Position numbers and translations under genes: made by a program
From: DASXVX01 sp036504075
Lineage (GTDB): Bacteria; Bacillota; Sulfobacillia; Symbiobacteriales; Symbiobacteriaceae
Direction of reading: 5' to 3'
DNA: 64,000 nucleotides
Assembly: GCA_036504075.1 (NCBI GenBank)
Contig: DASXVX010000056.1
Span: forward strand, 62,001-126,000
Part shown: piece by piece, positions 34,301 to 42,043 of the stretch
Layout: every line of letters begins with the position of its first letter
Position numbering within the stretch: the stretch's first letter is position 1
The notes under the pieces: generated by a model
The model's database searches: none
Told to the model about the DNA's origin: nothing
Seen by the model: the letters and a program-made list of their open reading frames with translations, nothing else

Positions 34301-35629
34301 TCACAGGAACTCCGCCGAAACGTCGGAGAGCACGTGGCGCAGTTTCCCAGCCGGCGTGAGGGGAATGTCATCGACAAGCTTGAACGAAATCGCCATTTCC
34401 GAAGTAACGAACCGCTGCAAGGCCACTCGCACCTGGGCCAACTCCGCTTCAGAGGGCTCAGAGTAAGTCGTGAGTAAGACTTCCAGTCGATTGAGGACGG
34501 GCTGTCGAACCTGAAATTGGCGAACAAAGGCATAGTCCTTGAAGAAATGCGGGAAAAAGCTCCCGGTGAGCAGGGTGCCATCGGGTGTGACCACGATGTC
34601 GTTTACCCGACCGCCGAGAGATTCCAAGACCGGTAGGTTCCTCCCGCAGGAGCAGGCCCGCGTGCCCAGGACCCCTACGTCGCCGATTGCATATCGAATA
34701 AGGGGCATGGCCTTGTTGTTAAGGTCTGTAACAACAAGTTCTCCTAGCTCACCTTGGGCGCACGGCTTTCCGCCACGTACCGTTTCGATAATCAGGTTTT
34801 CAGCGGCAATGTGCATTGACCCGTGCGGACACTGGAAGGCGAGAATTCCCGCCTCTCGGCTACCGTACTCGTCGGCCACCGGACTGCGGAAGGCCTGCTG
34901 GATGAGTTCCCGATTCTGCGGGGTCAGCACCTCAGTTGTCGACACAACCAGCGCGGGGTGCCAATCCCCAAAGGTAGAATTGTTCTGCATCAGAAAGCGT
35001 CCCATCAACGTCAGACTGGACGCATAGCCATATATCAGCTTTGGGCGCCAGTTCGCAAGCATACGCGCATATGTGAGCATGCTCTCTTCACTAAGACGAA
35101 ATGCTGGTAGAATCCGCCGATTTAGAAGGCGGGTTCCGATGCCATGAATGGTATCTGCCCGCTTAATATCAATAGGCGAGCCCCAGATCATGACCTCGGG
35201 ATCCCCCAGTTCAATGCCCCACCAGCCAAGAGCACGATACTTCGCCGCCCGAACAGCCGAAAGAGCAGCACCATCGTGATAAAACTGAAGTGGCTCACCT
35301 GTCGAGCCGCCAGTCCGACCTGGCACCATATGCTTCATGGGCATGTTCAGTGCTACCAAGGCCTCACGATGAGAACGGATGTCAGCCTTGGTGAGGATCG
35401 GCAGTTTCTGCAGGTCTTCCAGGGAACCAATATCCTCAGGACGAAATCCTCGTTGCCGCATCAGATGTTGATAATAGGGAACGTTCGTGTACGCGTGCGC
35501 GACTATCCGTTGGAGCTTCTGGCACTGAAGCTGGGCGATCCGTTCAGGCGCCCACTGCTCAGAACTCCGCAACTCTCTTTCGATTCGCAGTGTCGTGCGC
35601 CCGCGCACCACCTGTAGGAGTGGATACAC
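34301..35629 (-). CDS. CapK/PaaK-like adenylate-forming enzyme
   Basis: 442 residues. HMVPGRTGGSTGEPLQFY is the phosphate-binding loop of the phenylacetate-CoA-ligase branch of the ANL superfamily, followed by DEYGSREAGILAFQCP, YAIGDVGVLG and SCGRNLPVLESLGGR. Such CapK-like proteins are frequent in capsule loci, where they may activate an acyl or amino-acid group used to decorate the polymer; no substrate can be named. GTG at 35629 has only a weak ribosome site, so the start is uncertain. Confidence 0.85.
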   Translation of the reverse strand: MYPLLQVVRGRTTLRIERELRSSEQWAPERIAQLQCQKLQRIVAHAYTNVPYYQHLMRQRGFRPEDIGSLEDLQKLPILTKADIRSHREALVALNMPMKHMVPGRTGGSTGEPLQFYHDGAALSAVRAAKYRALGWWGIELGDPEVMIWGSPIDIKRADTIHGIGTRLLNRRILPAFRLSEESMLTYARMLANWRPKLIYGYASSLTLMGRFLMQNNSTFGDWHPALVVSTTEVLTPQNRELIQQAFRSPVADEYGSREAGILAFQCPHGSMHIAAENLIIETVRGGKPCAQGELGELVVTDLNNKAMPLIRYAIGDVGVLGTRACSCGRNLPVLESLGGRVNDIVVTPDGTLLTGSFFPHFFKDYAFVRQFQVRQPVLNRLEVLLTTYSEPSEAELAQVRVALQRFVTSEMAISFKLVDDIPLTPAGKLRHVLSDVSAEFL

Positions 35630-35676
35630 GATATGTCTCGCAATAACCTTTGTAGCCGCGCCTTCGAAAGTCCGGA

Positions 35677-37017
35677 CTAGATTTGGCGTACACTCACCCC
35701 CGGACCACTCAACCGCTTGAACCGATCGTCCCCACGGGTATCAATGATGACAGCCGGCGTGTTCAAGAGTGGAGGAATGCTGGACGGCTCCATCCTTTCG
35801 AACTCGGCCTGGCGCACAGCATAAATGACAACATCTGCCCCGCTTAGGCACTCTTCGAGGGTTTTTGTCTTGAACGGTAAGGGCTCGACCATCAAAGGGT
35901 CGTATCCCCGTACCTGCGCTCCTTCGGCCATGGCCAAGTGTGCCAGTTGTACTGCCGGGCTTAGACGCATGTCGTTGGAGTAGTCCTTCATGGCTAGGCC
36001 CATTAGAGCCAGCCGGGCGCCCATCAGGGACTTTCCCTGAGCGGCCAGTTCAGTACGGGCCAAGTCCAGGATAGCTTTTGGTGCGGCATCGTTGATGCTT
36101 CTAGCCATCTCCCCAAGTTGCAGATTCCTGCCGGGTCCTTCGAGAGCAGCCAAATAATAGTAGGCATAGGGAATGCAATATCCACCGACTCCGAGTCCTG
36201 GTTTCAGCAGACGAACCCGGGGATGAGTATTGGCCAATCGTAGCGTTTCGAACGTATCGATCCCGGCTGCCTCAAAGAAGCGGGCGAACTCATTGACCAT
36301 GGCTAGATTGATATCTCTCGACAGATTCTCGATCACCTTCGAGGTCTCAGCTGCCATAATTGACCTGGCCACGATGCAGTTAGCTCGTGTTATAAGCTTT
36401 AGAACAGAAATCGCCCGCCGCGTACTGTCTTCGTTGACACCGGCGACGATCGTAGGCATGGAGGCAAATTCGTCAAACGCATTCCCCTCTGCAATACGCT
36501 CCGGTGCGTAGGCCAAGTAAAAGTCCTGACCCGCCTTCAGTCCGGACTCCTCCAGAATGGGCTGCACCAGGCCCTCGGTAGTCCCGGGAACCACGGTACT
36601 CCGTAGCAGGACGAGGTCTCCAGGCTTTAGGTACTTCGTAATTTCTCTGGCCGCAGTCTCCAGAGCCGATGTATCTGGGTGTCCGTTCCTTACAGGTAGC
36701 CCGACGGTGACGATGATTTCCGTTGCGGTGGCGAGGGCCGAGCTGAGGTTGGTTGTCGCTCGAAAGCGACCCGCATGGAGTTCTCGCTGGAGGACAGTCT
36801 CCAGCCGCTCGCCCTCATACCACTCCGCCATATCCGATCTACCCAGGTTAATCTGGTTAATCAGTCCCGGAAGCGCATCAACACCAGTCACATTTGCCTT
36901 GCTCATGGAAAGACTAAGGGCTAAAGGTAGGCCGACAAATCCAAGTCCTATAACGGCGATGTTCTTGACAGCCACGGGCTCCGTGCTCTGTAAGGCGAGT
37001 GAGCTATGCTCATCCAT
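35677..37017 (-). CDS. Nucleotide-sugar dehydrogenase (WecC/UDP-uronate type)
   Basis: 446 residues. NAD-binding IAVIGLGFVGLPLAL near 20, STVVPGTTEGLV, YAPERIAEGNAFDEF and the catalytic cysteine in LGVGGYCIPYAYYYL near residue 280 place it with UDP-ManNAc/UDP-glucose 6-dehydrogenases. It oxidises C6 twice to give a uronic acid, so the polymer should be acidic. The GGYCIPY variant and ERIAEG favour the UDP-HexNAc group. ATG at 37017 has GGGGAGG, located inside the end of the preceding polymerase gene. Confidence 0.92.
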   Translation of the reverse strand: MDEHSSLALQSTEPVAVKNIAVIGLGFVGLPLALSLSMSKANVTGVDALPGLINQINLGRSDMAEWYEGERLETVLQRELHAGRFRATTNLSSALATATEIIVTVGLPVRNGHPDTSALETAAREITKYLKPGDLVLLRSTVVPGTTEGLVQPILEESGLKAGQDFYLAYAPERIAEGNAFDEFASMPTIVAGVNEDSTRRAISVLKLITRANCIVARSIMAAETSKVIENLSRDINLAMVNEFARFFEAAGIDTFETLRLANTHPRVRLLKPGLGVGGYCIPYAYYYLAALEGPGRNLQLGEMARSINDAAPKAILDLARTELAAQGKSLMGARLALMGLAMKDYSNDMRLSPAVQLAHLAMAEGAQVRGYDPLMVEPLPFKTKTLEECLSGADVVIYAVRQAEFERMEPSSIPPLLNTPAVIIDTRGDDRFKRLSGPGVSVRQI

Positions 37018-37018
37018 G

Positions 37019-38446
37019 CTAAGTAGGCCTCCCCACCAACCCTATGCCATCGACATCTTTCTGGTGTGAAACAGCGACAACTACCGCCAGTAATATCCAG
37101 ATTATCTCGGCAACCCGACCTGCTGTGAAAGGTTCCAGGGTGAAGGCGTGAATGGCCAATCCACTGACGCCTGCGAACGTGCCAAGCCCCCAATACCCCT
37201 GCGGTAAAGATGAAGCTCTCCTGTAGAAGGCCGCAGCATCACGTAGATATAGCCCCAGCCACCATAGAAAGCCTAGTAGACCCACCAACCCAAACTGTAC
37301 AATTTTTGCGATATATTGATTGTCGGAGTAGAATGTGTTGGCATTGACCGGTCCCGACCCAACCACAACATTGGAACCCATTAGGCGCATCTGATCCGCC
37401 CAAAGCGCCACACGATCCGAAATCCCGTATTCCCGAGTTAACGTTAAATCTTGATAATGAATCACGCGTAATCCTTCGGACAGCTTCTCCACGTTACCGG
37501 GGAACACCAAAACCATCAGGACTACGCTAATCGCGGCTAGCGGTACCAAGTACCGACGGGAGTGCGAAAGCACCAGCACGATGGCGTACCCAACTGCTTG
37601 ACCCACAAGAGCGCCACGGGAAAGCGTATCGTAGAGCGCAAGGTTGTTCAGTAGCAGTACCGGGATGAGATACCACCAATCCTTCCACGAGCGCTCCAGG
37701 AGTCGACTAAAGGCAAGGCAGTTGATCAAGATCAAGTAGCCACCCACATAATCGGGCTGACCATCAAACGTGCTGGAAACCCGATAAGGGAAGTAGCCGC
37801 CACCAGGGCGGGAATAATAGCTGCGAAGAAGCGTTTCAAGAGGCGGATACTTCAGCGCGAGAATACCAATGCCGGCCACCACCACGGAGGGCCAAAGAAG
37901 TGCATGAAAAAACTGCTTCTCATCTCGCAAGTCTCCAAAAAATGCCACCAATATTTTGTAGAGGATGAAATATTGGAGGGGCTTCACAACACTGAGGTAG
38001 CTCGAGATAGTCAACAGCTCGGGCCGGAACAGGACAGCGAAGAATAGGGACAATACGGTCGCACCCTGAACGCAGAGCCACACCCAGTCTACCGTAGTAC
38101 GGGGAAGCAGCAGCGAAAGGCATCGCGCTGCTCCCCATTTCACGGCGATAACCATAAGGAGGAATAGAAGCAAAAGTTCATCGGGCCGAACGTTTTTGAC
38201 GAACGTGTTCCCCGGGAGGGAAGGAACCAAAGGAATAGCCGCGACCATGAGCAGGACTGCGGCTCGCGTGTACACAATCGCCAGTAATGCCAATGAAGCC
38301 ACAAGAACTACTCCGATAAGGACAACCGGAGACCATCCTGCAAGGACACCGACGGAGCCTCCCACAAGCAACGCCGCAGTCAAAACCCCAAGGAAGCCGT
38401 CGGTCATTTTCAATTCGGACTTGAAGCGAGCAAATCGTCCGAGCAT
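37019..38446 (-). CDS. O-antigen/exopolysaccharide polymerase-like (Wzy) membrane protein
   Basis: 475 residues with about eleven to twelve helices and a large central loop (RVSSTFDGQPDYVGGYLILINCLAF, DTLSRGALVGQAVGYAIVL). The PFAM Wzy_C-like loop arginines are visible. In this locus it most likely polymerises flipped repeat units on the outer face. ATG at 38446 has AAAGG about nine bases upstream. The gene lies after the BY-kinase and a Wzz fragment. Confidence 0.85.
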   Translation of the reverse strand: MLGRFARFKSELKMTDGFLGVLTAALLVGGSVGVLAGWSPVVLIGVVLVASLALLAIVYTRAAVLLMVAAIPLVPSLPGNTFVKNVRPDELLLLFLLMVIAVKWGAARCLSLLLPRTTVDWVWLCVQGATVLSLFFAVLFRPELLTISSYLSVVKPLQYFILYKILVAFFGDLRDEKQFFHALLWPSVVVAGIGILALKYPPLETLLRSYYSRPGGGYFPYRVSSTFDGQPDYVGGYLILINCLAFSRLLERSWKDWWYLIPVLLLNNLALYDTLSRGALVGQAVGYAIVLVLSHSRRYLVPLAAISVVLMVLVFPGNVEKLSEGLRVIHYQDLTLTREYGISDRVALWADQMRLMGSNVVVGSGPVNANTFYSDNQYIAKIVQFGLVGLLGFLWWLGLYLRDAAAFYRRASSLPQGYWGLGTFAGVSGLAIHAFTLEPFTAGRVAEIIWILLAVVVAVSHQKDVDGIGLVGRPT

Positions 38447-38573
38447 AACATCTTACCTTTGCGGCAGTTTGGGGGTTCATACCCGAATCTCATACTTGAA
38501 CAACATGGAGTGCCGGCATCGTCGAAGGGTGAAATCCCGTGTCTGGGAGCCGTCCCCGTGAATCACCAGGTCC

Positions 38574-38798
38574 TTACCACTCAGGAAGGAGGAACGTGAG
38601 GCCGGCTGCGGCCCTAAGGCCCATCACGCCTGCGATCGCCGTGTTCATCGCCGGGCGGGGTCTCACCGGCAAGGTGGGCACCAGGGCCGAGTCGACGACC
38701 TTGACGCTCTGCACTTTTTTGAACCCGACGATCTTAGGCTGGAAGGCTTCCGCCACTGCGTCGGCCAGTCTGGCGGCCTGGGCGGGGCGGAAAGACAC
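38574..38798 (-). pseudogene. Truncated duplicate of the YveK/Wzz chain-length regulator
   Basis: The frame reads ARLADAVAEAFQPKIVGFKKVQSVKVVDSALVPTLPVRPRPAMNTAIAGVMGL, closely matching the stretch of the intact YveK (39535-40272) that begins NLADAVAESFQREIVGFMKV. It covers only the part before the second membrane helix and then stops at LLPEW. It begins 12 bases after the BY-kinase stop. I read it as a remnant of a duplicated yveK gene. Confidence 0.75.
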
Positions 38799-38809
38799 CT
38801 GTGGACCGC

Positions 38810-39538
38810 TCAGGAACGGGACTTCCGGCGACCCTTGTGGCCGTCTCCGGAGTCGTTGTAGTAGTAGTAGTACTGGTAACCCCCGTGCCGCCCGGACTCC
38901 ACGGCGCCCAGGACGACCCCCAGGACGTTGGCCTTGACGGCTTCCAGCGCCTGTCGGGCACTGACGACCTGCTGCCTGGCGACCTCCCCGGCCCGCACGA
39001 CCAGCAGAGTGCCATCCACTTTGGGAGCGATCACCGCCGCATCGGTGACTGCCAGCACCGGCGGGGTGTCGACGACGACCATGTCGAACCGGTCCCGCAG
39101 ATCATCCAGCAGCCGGGCCATCCGGTTGGAGCCCAGCAACTCCGCCGGGTTCGGCGGGGTCGGTCCGCTTGTGAGCGCCGTCAGCCCGGGAACGGCCGTC
39201 TCCTGGAGTTGCTCCTCCAGCCTGCCCTGGGTGACCAGGGCCGTAGTGAGGCCGGACCAGTTGGGCAACCCGAGGAACTTCGCGACCATGGGAATCCGCA
39301 GGTCCGCATCGACGAGACAGACTCGGGCGCCGGTCTGAGCGAACGCCACCGCCAGGTTGCTGGCGATGGTGGTCTTGCCTTCGCCGGGCGTGGCGCTGGT
39401 GATGGCGACGCACTTGAGCGGCTTGTCCAGGCTCATGAACTGGAGGTTGGTCCGCAGCACCCGGAACGCTTCCGAAGCCGCCGCCCCGGAGTCCAGGTGT
39501 GTGATGAGCATGTTGGACATGGAGGTTGTTGCGCTCAT
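38810..39538 (-). CDS. Capsular tyrosine-protein kinase (BY-kinase, CpsD/YwqD-like)
   Basis: 242 residues. Walker A ATPGEGKTT at about 50-58, Walker A' VCLVDADLRIP and Walker B MVVVDTPP define a BY-kinase. The C-terminal tail has a tyrosine cluster (YQYYYYY, about 225-231) that is autophosphorylated in the family. It works with the membrane adaptor YveK, encoded just upstream and overlapping by ATGA, to control polymer length and export. The CpsB phosphatase upstream would reverse the phosphorylation. Confidence 0.95.
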   Translation of the reverse strand: MSATTSMSNMLITHLDSGAAASEAFRVLRTNLQFMSLDKPLKCVAITSATPGEGKTTIASNLAVAFAQTGARVCLVDADLRIPMVAKFLGLPNWSGLTTALVTQGRLEEQLQETAVPGLTALTSGPTPPNPAELLGSNRMARLLDDLRDRFDMVVVDTPPVLAVTDAAVIAPKVDGTLLVVRAGEVARQQVVSARQALEAVKANVLGVVLGAVESGRHGGYQYYYYYNDSGDGHKGRRKSRS

Positions 39539-40272
39539 TTTTCCACCACCGTTTTGGACTGGACGGAGCGTGCTTGCCTGCGCACATGCTCCGGCGCCTT
39601 GCCGTCGATGACCGGAATGGTGCCCAGCACCGGCAGCCCGATGTGTCGGGCGACATCTTCCTCGGACTTGACCGACGTGTCCATGAACTCCAGCAGGAAG
39701 GCGAGGCCGATGGCCAGCATGAGGCCCAGTACGCCGGCGATGGCGGTGTTCATCACCGGGCGCGGTTTCACCGGCGAGACCGGCACCAGCGCGTGGTCGA
39801 CGATCTTCACGTTATCCACTTTCATGAACCCGACGATCTCCCGCTGGAACGACTCGGCCACCGCATCCGCCAGGTTGGCGGCGAGGGCCGGGTCCTGATC
39901 TTCAATGGAAAAGGAGAGGATCTGGGTGTCCCGGACCGCCGTGACCGTCAGCTTCGTTTGCAGGCGCTCAACGGTCGTCGCCTGCAGGTGGAGCGCCTTG
40001 ATCGCCCCAGACAGGACGGACCGGCTCTTGGCCACCTCCGCGTAGGTCTTGGTCAGGTTCTGGTTCATGAGCACGTCGTTGTAGCTGACCTGACCGCCGG
40101 TGTTGTCCTTGATGACCCAGAGCGTCGTCGAGGCGCTGTAGACCGGCGACAGCACGTAAATGCTGATAGCACCAGCCGTGGCCGCCGCCACGACCGGGAT
40201 TAGCAGAATCAGCCAGAGCCGCCGGCGTAATATGTATAATAGTTCACGTAGGTCGAGTTCAGATTGATCCAC
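39535..40272 (-). CDS. Wzz/YveK polysaccharide co-polymerase, BY-kinase adaptor
   Basis: 245 residues with two membrane helices (LWLILLIPVVAAATAGAISIYVL near 20-40 and IAGVLGLMLAIGLAFLLEF near 190) flanking an extracellular Wzz domain. The proline-rich segment VSPVKPRPVMNTA before the second helix is typical. It determines chain length and activates the cytoplasmic kinase. GTG at 40272 follows GGAAGGAAGAG. A truncated duplicate lies at 38574-38798. Confidence 0.93.
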   Translation of the reverse strand: MDQSELDLRELLYILRRRLWLILLIPVVAAATAGAISIYVLSPVYSASTTLWVIKDNTGGQVSYNDVLMNQNLTKTYAEVAKSRSVLSGAIKALHLQATTVERLQTKLTVTAVRDTQILSFSIEDQDPALAANLADAVAESFQREIVGFMKVDNVKIVDHALVPVSPVKPRPVMNTAIAGVLGLMLAIGLAFLLEFMDTSVKSEEDVARHIGLPVLGTIPVIDGKAPEHVRRQARSVQSKTVVEK

Positions 40273-40298
40273 GTAGCTCTTCCTTCCCTATAGGTGGT

Positions 40299-40332
40299 GC
40301 AGGGGTCCGGCCTCATGGGGCCGGACCCCTGC
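40299..40332. terminator. Hairpin between the SLH gene and yveK
   Basis: GCAGGGGTCCGGCC / GGCCGGACCCCTGC with a short loop, between the two minus-strand genes. The T tract (TTTGCT) is on the plus side, so on the minus strand it may act as an attenuator or processing site. Confidence 0.6.
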
Positions 40333-40360
40333 TTTGCTGCCGGTTCAGAGAGGCCGGGAG

Positions 40361-41035
40361 CTACCTGGCCGTCGCCCCGAGAATCCGGTCGATAAGGAGC
40401 GCGATCTGGGCCCTGGTCAGGATGGCGTCCGGACGGAAAGTCCGGTCCTGATATCCCTTGAAGATGCCGAGGTCGTACAGGGCGGCGAGAATGCCCTGGT
40501 CCTCCGGGCTTGTGACCGCACGTGCGTCGTTGAACGGGTAGTCGGCGGGAATACGAATAATCTTCGGCTGTACGCCCAGGGCCGTGGCCAGCAGCCTGGC
40601 CACTTCTATGCGGGTCATGTCATGGTCGGGCGAAGCGGCGGGGCCGACGAGGCCGGCATCCTTGGCCTTCTGGAGCGCAACTTCCGGGGTGTCGTTCTTG
40701 GCGGCAACGCCCAGCACCTTGGCAAAAACCGCCACGGCGTCGCCGGTGTTCAGCGTCGCCTCAGGGTGAAACTGGCCGTTCGCGTCGGGCTTCAACAGCC
40801 CGGCCTGCACCACCACCGTAATCGAACCGGCAGCCCAATCCGTGGGCTTCACGTCCTGGATGCCCGCGGTGCGGAGATCCTGGGCGACCTGTGCGACCGG
40901 CTTGTTCGTGCCGCTGGCCTGGCTGTCCGAATAGACCGCCCCCGGCACCGTGGGCGCCGCCAACGCGGTTCCAGTGACGCCGACCAGCAGTGCGGCCGTC
41001 AACCCCAACGCCATCCATTTTCCCATCTTCATCAT
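40361..41035 (-). CDS. Secreted protein with S-layer homology (SLH) domains
   Basis: 224 residues. A signal peptide (WMALGLTAALLVGVTGTALAA) precedes two SLH-like motifs: AAGSITVVVQAGLLKPDANGQFHPEATLNTGDAVAVFAKVLG and AALYDLGIFKGYQDRTFRPDAILTRAQIALLIDRILG. SLH domains bind pyruvylated secondary cell-wall polymer. ATG at 41035 follows GGGAGGG. It sits between CpsB and YveK on the same strand, an unusual place for an SLH protein, suggesting a surface protein linked to the polysaccharide. Confidence 0.85.
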   Translation of the reverse strand: MMKMGKWMALGLTAALLVGVTGTALAAPTVPGAVYSDSQASGTNKPVAQVAQDLRTAGIQDVKPTDWAAGSITVVVQAGLLKPDANGQFHPEATLNTGDAVAVFAKVLGVAAKNDTPEVALQKAKDAGLVGPAASPDHDMTRIEVARLLATALGVQPKIIRIPADYPFNDARAVTSPEDQGILAALYDLGIFKGYQDRTFRPDAILTRAQIALLIDRILGATAR

Positions 41036-41105
41036 GCATGCACCCTCCCTTGACTCCTGGTCGGAGCCTGATCTGTATGGTTTCATCCTGCTGCACGCAG
41101 GAAAC

Positions 41106-41792
41106 TCAGGACAACACCTGGGTCTCGGCGGATTGATCCGGCTTGCCAAGGGTCCGGGCAGCCGCCAACCCGTCCTTCAGCAAGGGCGATCGGCCTTTCA
41201 GGTCGTGGGCGTCACTGACCACCAGCGAAGCAACCCCTTCCCGGATGAACGCCCGGGCCAGCGCCTGCGCTTCCCGGCCCATCCGTCCGATCAGGCTGGC
41301 CGCCGTGACGGCCGCTCCGACTCCGTTCTCGGCTAACCGCCGCATCCGGTCGGGATTCTGCTGAATGCCCAGGTTCCGTTCCGGGTGGTTCAGAATCGGG
41401 CGGTAACCGGCGATCAACAGGTCGAAGAGCGCCCGTTCCGTGTAGGGGGGAACCTCACGGGCGGGCAGTTCCACCAACAGGTACCGGGAATCGTTCAGCC
41501 CCATGACCTTACCGGTCCTGATCGCCACGAGGAGATCGAAGCCCAGGAAGAGTTCCATGCCGGGTAGCACCTGAATGTCGACCGCGTTCACCCGGAGCGC
41601 TGCATTGACCTGATCGGTGGCTCGCAGCACGGCATCCTTCGTGGCGTTGTACCGGCCATCCAGCCCGTGGGCCCCGGCAACGACCGTCTTCACCCCCTGG
41701 CTTGCCAGCGCGCCAAGGAGAGCCAGTGCGCTTTCCATGGTCTCCGGTCCATCATCCAGCCCGGGTAAAATGTGCGCATGTAGATCGATCAT
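41106..41792 (-). CDS. CpsB/YwqE-type tyrosine-protein phosphatase (PHP domain)
   Basis: 228 residues. PHP metal-binding motifs: DLHAHILPGLDDG at the N-terminus, VLPGME, HPERN and SDAHD. It dephosphorylates the BY-kinase tyrosine tail. The usual TPHH motif near residue 40 reads GAHG, so one of the two adjacent histidines is lost. ATG at 41792 follows AAGGA, and a strong promoter lies about 75 bases upstream, so it is the first gene of the capsule operon. Confidence 0.88.
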   Translation of the reverse strand: MIDLHAHILPGLDDGPETMESALALLGALASQGVKTVVAGAHGLDGRYNATKDAVLRATDQVNAALRVNAVDIQVLPGMELFLGFDLLVAIRTGKVMGLNDSRYLLVELPAREVPPYTERALFDLLIAGYRPILNHPERNLGIQQNPDRMRRLAENGVGAAVTAASLIGRMGREAQALARAFIREGVASLVVSDAHDLKGRSPLLKDGLAAARTLGKPDQSAETQVLS

Positions 41793-41864
41793 GCAGCTTC
41801 ATCCTTACATTATCTTACACAATCATTTTGTCTTCAGTCATTCTTTACTTGTCTCGGTCATTGT

Positions 41865-41893
41865 AATATAGCAAAATATTATTATCAACTCAA
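41865..41893 (-). promoter_or_regulatory. Sigma-A-type promoter of the capsule locus
   Basis: On the minus strand TTGAGT and TATATT are separated by exactly 17 bases in an A+T-rich stretch, upstream of the CpsB gene. Confidence 0.75.
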
Positions 41894-41987
41894 TATCGTG
41901 CATTCCCATTTGGTTTGCTTATAGTGAAATCGATCTGTCTTCATAGTTTCTAATAGGCATTCGGCCCCGGAGTCAGTCCCCGGACAT

Positions 41988-42024
41988 AAAAATGGCGCCC
42001 TCCCGCCGGTTGGCGAAAGGGCGC
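41988..42024 (-). terminator. Terminator after carB
   Basis: GCGCCCTTTCGCC / GGCGGGAGGGCGC (minus strand) with a four-base loop, then a T-rich tail, 20 bases beyond the carB stop. Confidence 0.9.
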
Positions 42025-42043
42025 TTTCCTGTATCCGATTAAC

